64,000 nucleotides of DNA from Hymenobacter lapidiphilus (GTDB lineage Bacteria > Bacteroidota > Bacteroidia > Cytophagales > Hymenobacteraceae), in contig NZ_JABKAU010000013.1 of the NCBI RefSeq assembly GCF_013377885.1, forward strand, positions 1 through 64,000. The letters run 5' to 3'. The notes below the pieces were generated by a model. It worked only from the letters and a program-made list of their open reading frames with translations. It searched no databases and was not told where the DNA came from. Made by a program: the position numbers and the translations under genes. Shown here in pieces: positions 58,326 to 64,000 of this stretch; position 1 is the stretch's first letter; every line of letters starts with the position of its first letter.

Positions 58326-59510
58326 ATGATGCTGATGCGTCCACTACTCCTCCTAACGGGCCTGCTGCTGACCCTCGCGCCCCGGGCCCAGGCCCAACGA
58401 ACCATTACCGGCTCTATCCGCTTCGAGGGCACCGTGCGCGACTACCGCCTCTACGTGCCCAGGACCTACGATGGTACCAAACCTGTGCCGCTGCTACTCA
58501 ACCTGCACGGTTTCGGCTCCAACAACGTGGAGCAGGAGCAGTACGGCGACTTTCGCGCCATTGCCGATACGGCTAACTTTCTCGTTGTGCATCCCAACGG
58601 TACGGTTGGCCCCAACAACCAGCGCTTCTGGAACACCTTTCTGCCCTACGCCGCCGGCGGCCCCGACGATGTGGGTTTTCTGAGCGCCCTCATCGACTCG
58701 ATTAGCGACAAATACCGCGTTAATCCGCAGCGCCTGTACAGCACCGGCATGAGCAACGGCGGCTTTATGAGCTACGAGCTGGCCTGCCGGCTCAACAGCC
58801 GCATTGCCGCCATTGCTTCGGTTACGGGCAGCATGATAGCCAGCCACCTTGATGCTTGCACCCCCGTACGGGCCGTACCCGTTCTGGAAATCCACGGCAC
58901 CGCCGACGGCACCGTACCCTACGAGGGCAACGGCCTGTTCGTGCCCATTCCGGAGCTGGTGGCGGCTTGGGCCCGGCGCAACGGCTGCAACCCCACGCCC
59001 GTCATCACCCAGGTGCCCAACACCAACACCACCGACGGCAGCACGGCCGAGCGGCAGGTGTTCAGCGGCGGCCGCAATGGCAGCGTAGTCGAGCACTACC
59101 GTATTATCGGGGGCGGCCACACCTGGCCCGGCGCGCCCGTCAACATCGGCGTAACCAATCGGGATATCGACGCCAGCAAGGTGGCTTGGCAGTTTCTGCG
59201 CCGCTACCAGCTCAGTGGGCTGGTAACGTCCACGACAGCGGTGGCGGCCCGTACCAATTCGGCCGAGCTGCTGCTGGCTCCCAATCCGGCGCGCAGTCAG
59301 GTAAGCGTCCGCTCGACGCTGGGGCCGCTGGAGGTTGGTCAGATGCGCGTTTCCGACGCGGCGGGGCGCACAATACCCGCCAGCTTCCGGCGCGGCCCCA
59401 ACGGTGAGTTGTTGCTTTCCACCGCTGGTTGGGCCGCCGGCAGCTACTGGCTGCAGGCCGAAGTAAAAGGTCGCACCCTGTACCAGCAGCTGCTGAAAAC
59501 GGCAGAGTAA
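58326..59510 (+). CDS. Secreted PHB-depolymerase/feruloyl-esterase-like hydrolase with a T9SS sorting domain
   Basis: Signal peptide (LLLLTGLLLTLAPRAQAQ). The LpqC/esterase alpha/beta-hydrolase: LYVPRTYDGTKPVPLLLNLHGFGS, the nucleophile elbow YSTGMSNGGFMSYELACR (Gly-Met-Ser-Asn-Gly), a likely acid in LEIHGTADGTVPYEG, and the histidine in IIGGGHTWPGA. From about residue 310 to 394 it has a type A sorting domain (LLLAPNPARSQVSV ... AAGSYWLQAEVKG), so it is exported by the T9SS. The protein has 394 residues. It may cut esters on plant or polymer substrates; the exact one is not known. Confidence 0.92.
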   Translation: MMLMRPLLLLTGLLLTLAPRAQAQRTITGSIRFEGTVRDYRLYVPRTYDGTKPVPLLLNLHGFGSNNVEQEQYGDFRAIADTANFLVVHPNGTVGPNNQRFWNTFLPYAAGGPDDVGFLSALIDSISDKYRVNPQRLYSTGMSNGGFMSYELACRLNSRIAAIASVTGSMIASHLDACTPVRAVPVLEIHGTADGTVPYEGNGLFVPIPELVAAWARRNGCNPTPVITQVPNTNTTDGSTAERQVFSGGRNGSVVEHYRIIGGGHTWPGAPVNIGVTNRDIDASKVAWQFLRRYQLSGLVTSTTAVAARTNSAELLLAPNPARSQVSVRSTLGPLEVGQMRVSDAAGRTIPASFRRGPNGELLLSTAGWAAGSYWLQAEVKGRTLYQQLLKTAE

Positions 59511-59539
59511 AGCCGGGTACCGGTGACTGGGATGGCATC

Positions 59540-59640
59540 AGAACGTCATACTGAGCTTGCCGAAGCATCTCTCCCGCTTTGTTGGACTACTATTGCAACG
59601 AAGCGGGAGAGATGCTTCGGCAAGCTCAGCATGACGTTCT
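59540..59640. repeat. R1 palindromic element, copy j
   Basis: AGAACGTCATACTGAGCTTGCCGAAGCATCTCTCCCGC pairs with GCGGGAGAGATGCTTCGGCAAGCTCAGCATGACGTTCT with one mismatch. The loop has GTTGGACTACTATTGCAACGAA. CTCCC replaces CTACC on both arms, a compensated change that suggests the hairpin is under selection or was copied as a unit. Confidence 0.92.
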
Positions 59641-59726
59641 TTGTAGCAGTAAAAGAGGATTATCGGAGCCTTGCGCCAGCTAGGGCCCCGTCCGCAACTT
59701 TCTGACTATTCCCTTCCCAATTACTT

Positions 59727-60512
59727 ATGCCCGACTTGTCCCTGCGTACCGTGGAGGTGACGCGCTATGTGATTCCGCTGCGTGAAGGCGGCTCGCTGCC
59801 CGCGCTGGTAGAAGCCGACGATAATTTCATGTACGTGCTCAAGTTTCGGGGAGCGGGGCAGGGGCTGAAGGCGCTGATTGCCGAGCTGGTGGTGGGCGAG
59901 CTGGCCCGGCAGCTGGGGTTGCGCATGCCCGAGTTGGTATTTGTCGAACTGAACGAAGCCTTTGGCCGCACCGAGCCTGACGAGGAAATTCAGGATTTGC
60001 TGCGCTTCAGCACCGGCCTCAACCTGGGCTTGCACTTTCTGGCCGGCGCCGGTACCTTCGACCCGCTGCTGCTCGATGTGGAGGCCCGGCTGGCCTCGCT
60101 CATTGTGTGGCTCGACTGCCTGACGCTGAACGTGGACCGTACTGCCCGCAACACCAACCTGCTCATGTGGCACCGCGAGCTGTGGCTCATCGACCACGGC
60201 GCGGCCCTGTACGTGCACCATGCCGGCGCCGGCTGGGCGGCACCCAAGCCGCGCCCGTTTTCGCAGGTGAAAGACCACGTGCTGCTGCCCCAGGCCACCG
60301 AGCTGCCCTGGGCCGATGCCGAAGGCCGCGCCCGTCTCACGCCCGCCGTTATCGGGGCCATTGTAGCCCTGGTGCCCGACGACTGGCTGCAGGAGCCCGA
60401 CCTGAGCCCCGAGGAGCAGCGCGCCCAATACGTACAGTTCCTGACGGCCCGCCTGGCCGATTCTGCCACCTTCGTTGCCGAAGCTGAAGCCGCCCGCCAT
60501 GCACTTGTTTGA
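59727..60512 (+). CDS. HipA-like kinase (HipA_2 family)
   Basis: A 261-residue protein with kinase features in the HipA/PI3K-like order: YVLKFRGAGQGLKALIAELVVGELARQLG (lysine and Glu helix), then DCLTLNVDRTARNTNLLM (catalytic Asp region, Asn) and WLIDHGAALY (metal-binding Asp). These correspond to the HRD-like and DFG-like positions. The 3' end overlaps the next gene by 14 nt. Known HipA proteins phosphorylate tRNA synthetases or other targets; the target here is unknown. No HipB-like antitoxin is adjacent. Confidence 0.87.
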   Translation: MPDLSLRTVEVTRYVIPLREGGSLPALVEADDNFMYVLKFRGAGQGLKALIAELVVGELARQLGLRMPELVFVELNEAFGRTEPDEEIQDLLRFSTGLNLGLHFLAGAGTFDPLLLDVEARLASLIVWLDCLTLNVDRTARNTNLLMWHRELWLIDHGAALYVHHAGAGWAAPKPRPFSQVKDHVLLPQATELPWADAEGRARLTPAVIGAIVALVPDDWLQEPDLSPEEQRAQYVQFLTARLADSATFVAEAEAARHALV

Positions 60513-60882
60513 GTATGCCGTGCTGCGGGTGGTGCCCCGCGTAGAGCGCGAAGAATTTATGAATGTGGGCGTGATTCTGTACTGCGCGTCGCAGGGTTTC
60601 CTCGAAACCCGCTGCCAGCTACCCGAGGCGCGCCTGCAGGCCTTTGCCGGCCCGACTCACGAACTCGATTTCGACGACCTGCGAGCCCGCCTGCGCGCTT
60701 TCGAGCGAATTTGCGCCGGCCGGCGCGAGGGCGGGCCCATCGGGCAATTCGCCGTGGCCTCGCGCTTCCGCTGGCTCACGGCCACCCGCAGTACCGTCGT
60801 CCAAACCTCGCCCGTACACCCCGGCCTCTGCCACGACCCAGCCGCCACGCTCGAACAGCTCTACCGGCAATTGGTGGGTTGA
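60499..60882 (+). CDS. DUF3037 family protein coupled to the HipA-like gene
   Basis: ATG at 60499, 14 nt before the end of the kinase gene, indicating translational coupling. 127 residues: LFEYAVLRVVPRVEREEFMNVGVILYC is the conserved DUF3037 start; the middle is ELDFDDLRARLRAFERICAG and the end has TVVQTSPVHPGLCHDPAATLEQLY. From memory, DUF3037 genes are usually paired with HipA_2 genes, so a partner or antitoxin-like role is plausible. Cytosolic. Confidence 0.88.
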   Translation: MHLFEYAVLRVVPRVEREEFMNVGVILYCASQGFLETRCQLPEARLQAFAGPTHELDFDDLRARLRAFERICAGRREGGPIGQFAVASRFRWLTATRSTVVQTSPVHPGLCHDPAATLEQLYRQLVG

Positions 60883-60890
60883 TTCTCCAC

Positions 60891-60956
60891 TCTCAAAAAT
60901 GCCCCGTCCCCGCTGCTACCTACTATGGATAACGGCGGGGACGGGGCATTTTGAGA
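60891..60956 (+). terminator. Terminator of the HipA-like/DUF3037 operon
   Basis: TCTCAAAAATGCCCCGTCCC and its near-complement form a stem of about 22 bp with one mismatch and a 22-nt loop. The plus side ends GCATTTTGAGA. Confidence 0.78.
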
Positions 60957-60988
60957 ACAAACGCGTTCTATAGCTAACTCGAGTTGCG

Positions 60989-61135
60989 GGATACGGCTGT
61001 CGGCACGGTGTAGGGGCGGGGCTTGCCCCCGCCCGCCGTTGAACGGCACGAAAAAAAGGCAACCAGAGATACAAAAGTGCTTCGTTCTAGCGGCGGGCGG
61101 GGGCAAGCCCCGCCCCTACACCGTTCCTGTATCCT
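60989..61135. repeat. R2 GC-rich palindromic element, copy f (long arms)
   Basis: GGATACGGCTGTCGGCACGGTGTAGGGGCGGGG and the complement extending to GTATCC give arms of about 45 nt, longer than other R2 copies. The loop GAACGGCACGAAAAAAAGGCAACC is unusually A-rich and unlike the GTTGAACG loops elsewhere. Confidence 0.85.
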
Positions 61136-61154
61136 ACCCTGCAACCTGAGCTAG

Positions 61155-61718
61155 CTAGACCGAAGTTTGTGGGGCCAGCTGCTGGAGCATGCGTAGCAAC
61201 AGCCCGTACAGCTCCCGTAGCTGTTCCGGCTCTATTACGGCCCGCTCCAGGTGGAAGCTGAGCAGCAGCGGCGCATCCGCCGCATCCGAGTCGGGGGCCA
61301 GCGTGAAACGGGCCGCCGGGTGGCGCAGCAGCGTCTGGTGCACGGCCGGGTCGGCCAGCAGCCGGCGCAGGGTGTTGGCGTCGTTGGTGGTGATAATGAA
61401 CGTCTGGTCCAGCTCGGCATAGCCCAGCTCCACGTCCTCCAGGCCCAGCAGCTTGCCGATTTCGTGTACCCAGTCCTGCTCGTGCAGGGCGAAGCGCAGG
61501 GCCGACTGGCCGGGTACCACGGCCCGAAGAGTGGTCAGCTCGTAGCCGCCCTCGAAGCCGCCGCCCAAATCTATGTCCAGCTCCAGCCGCACGCGATAGG
61601 GTGGCTGGCAGAGGTCGGCGCGGTAATCGAACAAATCGGGCTGGCGGGCCATATCGGCCGCTACCTGCGCCCAAAGGGCCGGCTCGGAGTCGGCGGTAAA
61701 CGTGCGAACGGTTTCCAT
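61155..61718 (-). CDS. Hypothetical protein, 187 residues
   Basis: Cytosolic, acidic, without signal peptide or membrane segment. Contains YRVRLELDIDLGGGFEGGYELTTLRAV, GKLLGLEDVELGYAELDQTFIITTNDANTLRRLL and a C-terminal helix LRELYGLLLRMLQQLA. The alternation of strands and helices suggests a small alpha/beta domain. I do not recognise a family. It stands 80 nt downstream of the outer-membrane protein gene and may be part of that operon. Confidence 0.78.
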   Translation of the reverse strand: METVRTFTADSEPALWAQVAADMARQPDLFDYRADLCQPPYRVRLELDIDLGGGFEGGYELTTLRAVVPGQSALRFALHEQDWVHEIGKLLGLEDVELGYAELDQTFIITTNDANTLRRLLADPAVHQTLLRHPAARFTLAPDSDAADAPLLLSFHLERAVIEPEQLRELYGLLLRMLQQLAPQTSV

Positions 61719-61798
61719 AAGCAGAAGTCAGGCAGAGAGTGGAAGAGGCCCGTTCTTCCTACTCCGGAGCCAGCGCAAGGGTTGTGCCCGGCCGCTGG

Positions 61799-62494
61799 CT
61801 ACAGGTGCAGTCCCAGCCGAAAGCCCACCGGCAGGTAAGCGCCCGCGTGGCCGTAGTCGCTGCTCGTAGTGGCAAACTGCGGGCTTGGCGTGGTGGTTCG
61901 GGAAGTGGCCTGCCGCAGCCCCAGGCCCAGAAAAACATCCAGGAAGAAGGGGGAGCCGGGCGCTTCCAGTTGGTGGCCGAGCACCAGCGTGGCCCCGTAC
62001 CGGTCAACGGTTTCGGTTTGGTTGCGGAGGCCGTACTGGTAGTAGTAAAGGCCATCCGCAGCCAGCTCCGGTTGCCAGCTCGGGGACTGAAAATCTAGGC
62101 GGAAATGCTGGTAAGCCAATCCGTAGGCCAGGTAGATGCCCGCCAGTGGGGTAGGGTGGGCACCAAGGTAGAAGCGGTGTTGCGCCGCCAGCCCAAAGCC
62201 CCGCACCCGGTCGGTATTCCCCTGGTGTCGGTCCGAAGTCAGCTCGCCGACTGGCCCCCGGTAAAGTTGCGGCGTGAGCACCACCGTCTGCCGGCCGCCG
62301 GATCTGTCCAGGCTTCTTTCCAAGCTGAAGTGGTAGCCGCTGGCCAGCAGCGGCACCCAATCGACGGACAGCCCCCAGGTGCGCCGGGGGGCATCGGAAA
62401 TCGGTAGGCCCGGCTGCTGAGCCGTACCCGATTGGCCCCGCGCCTGCGCCAGCAGCCCCAGGCTCAGCAGCCCCATCCCGAGCAGTCGTTTCAT
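61799..62494 (-). CDS. Outer-membrane beta-barrel-like exported protein
   Basis: Signal peptide (MKRLLGMGLLSLGLLAQARG). The 231 residues alternate short hydrophobic/aromatic strands (WGLSVDWVPLLASGYHFSLE; QTVVLTPQLYRGP; GLAAQHRFYLG; GIYLAYGLAYQHFRLDF; GLYYYQYGLRN; GATLVLGHQLEAP; FFLDVFLGLGLRQ) and end in an aromatic/Leu strand (FRLGLHL), the pattern of small outer-membrane barrels. Its ATG overlaps the previous gene stop by four bases, so it is co-translated with the LVIVD lipoprotein. Confidence 0.82.
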   Translation of the reverse strand: MKRLLGMGLLSLGLLAQARGQSGTAQQPGLPISDAPRRTWGLSVDWVPLLASGYHFSLERSLDRSGGRQTVVLTPQLYRGPVGELTSDRHQGNTDRVRGFGLAAQHRFYLGAHPTPLAGIYLAYGLAYQHFRLDFQSPSWQPELAADGLYYYQYGLRNQTETVDRYGATLVLGHQLEAPGSPFFLDVFLGLGLRQATSRTTTPSPQFATTSSDYGHAGAYLPVGFRLGLHL

Positions 62495-63252
62495 TTGCTG
62501 GTCGGGCTGACGGCCAGCTTGCTCAGGGGCGTAAGCTGGCCGTTGCGGTAGCGGTATTGGTACAGCCCATCGGGACCAATGGCCAGCAGCAGCCCGCGGT
62601 GCGGAATCACATCGGACACATTAACCGGGAAAACCTTGGGGGCCGACAGCATGGGCGTGTTGCTGGTATCGAACACCTTGAGCTCGTTTCTGTCGCACAC
62701 GAATAACAGCGTGCTATCAATGCCCAGGCCCATGGGGTGCGTCATGGGGTAGATATTAGCCAGGCGCGGGGCAGCCAGATTGGTCAGGTCTACTACCTGC
62801 AGCTGGTTGGCCCCGCCGCCGCAGCTACGGCCGTCGCGCAGCGTTACGTAAGCATAGCGCTCATCTACCACCACGGGGTCGCAGCTGGCCACGTGCTCGT
62901 AATAGGCCACCTGTTTGGGCTGCGCGGGCACGCTGGCATCGAAGATGAACATGCCGCGCTGGGTGCCCAGAAACAGGTAAGGGGCCCTCGGGTAAATCGT
63001 TTCGATACCCAGCCCCAGCGGCACCACCTGCCCGCGGGCCGGAGCCGCCGGGTTGGCAAGGCTGAACAGGCGGAGACTCTGGTTATCCACCACGAAGAGC
63101 GTGTTGTTGAGCACCGTGAAGCGGGCCAGCGAGCCGCCCTTTCCGTTGTCGGAGGCCAGGTTGGGGCTGGCGTCGTTGCTGGCAGTGCAGGCCGAAAGCA
63201 GCAGGCTCAGCAGCCCGGCGGCCAGCCCGAAAGAATAGGAAACGTGTTTCAT
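62491..63252 (-). CDS. LVIVD-repeat lipoprotein 1
   Basis: Lipoprotein signal with lipobox LLSAC near residue 22. The body is repeats of the LVIVD type (TLFVVDNQSLRLFSLANPAAP; YLFLGTQRGMFIFDASVPAQPK; YAYVTLRDGRSCGGG; LQVVDLTNLAAPR; LLFVCDRNELKVFDTSN), a beta-propeller-like pattern found in surface lipoproteins. The protein has 253 residues. It starts 12 nt after the neighbouring lipoprotein gene and overlaps the barrel gene by ATGA, so the three form one operon. Confidence 0.86.
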   Translation of the reverse strand: MKHVSYSFGLAAGLLSLLLSACTASNDASPNLASDNGKGGSLARFTVLNNTLFVVDNQSLRLFSLANPAAPARGQVVPLGLGIETIYPRAPYLFLGTQRGMFIFDASVPAQPKQVAYYEHVASCDPVVVDERYAYVTLRDGRSCGGGANQLQVVDLTNLAAPRLANIYPMTHPMGLGIDSTLLFVCDRNELKVFDTSNTPMLSAPKVFPVNVSDVIPHRGLLLAIGPDGLYQYRYRNGQLTPLSKLAVSPTSK

Positions 63253-63264
63253 CGGACCCGGGAA

Positions 63265-63780
63265 TTAGAGTTTCTGCCAGCCGATTACCACGGCATCGGC
63301 GGGACGGTTGGCTGCTTGGTATTGCTCGGGCACGGTGCCGGTTTCGGGCATGGGCAGCTCCGGCACCGCCTCCCGCAGCCGGTGCACCAGGTTTGGCTGC
63401 TGCATGTCGCGCATGTCAAACGTCAGCAGGTCGGAACCGCTGTCGGCGTAAAGCAAAGAGCCCTGCATGGCCACATCCACATTGCCCGGAATGCGCAGAA
63501 AGGCCACCGGCCGGGGCTTGGTCGGGTCCTGGTTGTCGATGATGTGTACCCCCTCGTACCGCTCGTTAATGAGCAGATAGAGGTCGCGAAGGTAGATTTT
63601 GCCGGTGTTGTGCAGCTCACGGGGCGGCAGTACGGCCACGGCCTGCTCCAGCTGGCTGCGGGCCATCAGCTGGGGGCGGTAACTGGGCAGCACAATCGGC
63701 TCGCCGGGATTTACCATGGGGCAGGCCGTCAGGCCCATCAGCAGGCTGATGCCCAGCAATAAGGAGTAGCGTTGACGCAT
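63265..63780 (-). CDS. LVIVD-repeat lipoprotein 2
   Basis: The ATG at 63780 gives MRQRYSLLLGISLLMGLTAC, a lipoprotein signal with lipobox LTAC. The 171 residues include YLRDLYLLINERYEGVHIIDNQDPTKPR and VAMQGSLLYADSGSDLLTFDMRD, two LVIVD-like units, and a short C-terminal end. It is the first gene of the operon with 62491 and 61799. It probably lies on the outer-membrane surface; function unknown. Confidence 0.85.
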   Translation of the reverse strand: MRQRYSLLLGISLLMGLTACPMVNPGEPIVLPSYRPQLMARSQLEQAVAVLPPRELHNTGKIYLRDLYLLINERYEGVHIIDNQDPTKPRPVAFLRIPGNVDVAMQGSLLYADSGSDLLTFDMRDMQQPNLVHRLREAVPELPMPETGTVPEQYQAANRPADAVVIGWQKL

Positions 63781-63865
63781 AGCTTCTTGGCGTGAAGTGG
63801 TATGCGCAGGAGTGCAGCCAAGAGCGAAAAGGTTGCAAGCATAGGCCGCTGAATTACTGCCAAGA

Positions 63866-63980
63866 GTCAATCAGAACGTCATGCTGAGCCTGCCGAAGCA
63901 TCTCTACCGCTTCGTTGCAGACGCAATCCAATGAAGCGGTAGAGATGCTTCGGCAGGCTCAGCATGACGTTCTGATTGAC
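63866..63980. repeat. R1 palindromic element, copy k (long arms)
   Basis: GTCAATCAGAACGTCATGCTGAGCC and its complement extend the R1 arms outward by about seven nt relative to copy i. The right flank CCGAACAGCTTCTTATA resembles the outer arm of copy c (GAGCAGCTTCTTAG). The loop has GCTTCGTTGCAGACGC. It is next to the promoter region of the lipoprotein operon. Confidence 0.9.
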
Positions 63981-64000
63981 TTTCCGAACAGCTTCTTATA

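Noticed and set aside
1..64000. tRNA, rRNA, riboswitch, CRISPR array, integrase or transposase
   Set aside because: I looked on both strands and saw none that I can support; small RNA genes could be missed by eye.

Overview
The window looks like chromosomal DNA of a GC-rich Bacteroidota, most like a Cytophagales of the Hymenobacter type. This is inference, not a database match. The grounds are: proteins with C-terminal type IX secretion (T9SS) sorting domains; promoters of the Bacteroidota form (TTG, about 19 nt, TAnnTTTG); a short NuoG ending where the molybdopterin domain would begin; a fused ABC permease/M1 peptidase; and little Shine-Dalgarno signal. I found no rRNA, tRNA, CRISPR array, prophage or transposase gene.

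Layout. 0-9 kb: Old Yellow Enzyme, Mn-type superoxide dismutase, TadA, two small exported proteins, then an ABC exporter made of a permease fused to an M1 peptidase and its ATPase. 9-12.6 kb: aspS, a small membrane protein, a small-protein/nucleotidyltransferase pair and a frameshifted L,D-transpeptidase-like gene. 12.8-29.2 kb: the respiratory complex I locus on the minus strand, in order nuoA-B-C-D-E-(89 aa)-F-G-H-I-J // K-L-(168 aa)-M-N. A strong terminator, a plus-strand MaoC gene and a broken gene split it between nuoJ and nuoK; an AT-rich foreign-looking gene sits between nuoL and nuoM. 29.5-41 kb: a TraB-like protein, a LytS/LytTR two-component pair, proline/glutamate semialdehyde dehydrogenase, an HMCES-type DNA-protein crosslink protein, a nucleotide kinase-like protein, a YjjG-type HAD phosphatase, a thioredoxin-like ferredoxin, an ArsR regulator, a carboxypeptidase-regulatory-like surface protein, NDH-2 and KDPG aldolase. 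41-52 kb: a PH-domain protein, a periplasmic M1 peptidase, a HupE-like membrane protein, a 1480-residue T9SS repeat protein, and a cluster of three related small exported proteins (one frameshifted) around a DoxX pair. 52-64 kb: clpB, an AT-rich island with one frameshifted coiled-coil membrane protein, a NUDIX hydrolase, a PfkB sugar kinase, a T9SS esterase, a HipA-like/DUF3037 pair, and a three-gene LVIVD lipoprotein/outer-membrane operon.

The most striking global feature is the number of short palindromic elements between genes. R1 (11 copies, about 90-120 bp; outer motif GTCATGCTGAGC, inner motif GAAGCATCT) and R2 (6 loci; outer GTAGGGGCGGGGCTTG, inner CCCGCCCGCCG) dominate. There is one copy of a third type, R3, and several spacers made of TTAGCTGTTAG-like words, R4. 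They fill most spacers of the complex I locus and often begin directly at a stop codon. The best candidates for undescribed biology are these elements, the AT-rich gene at 54974-56127 with a -1 frameshift at an A7 run, the AT-rich gene inside the nuo locus, and the LDRTAF small protein coupled to a nucleotidyltransferase.
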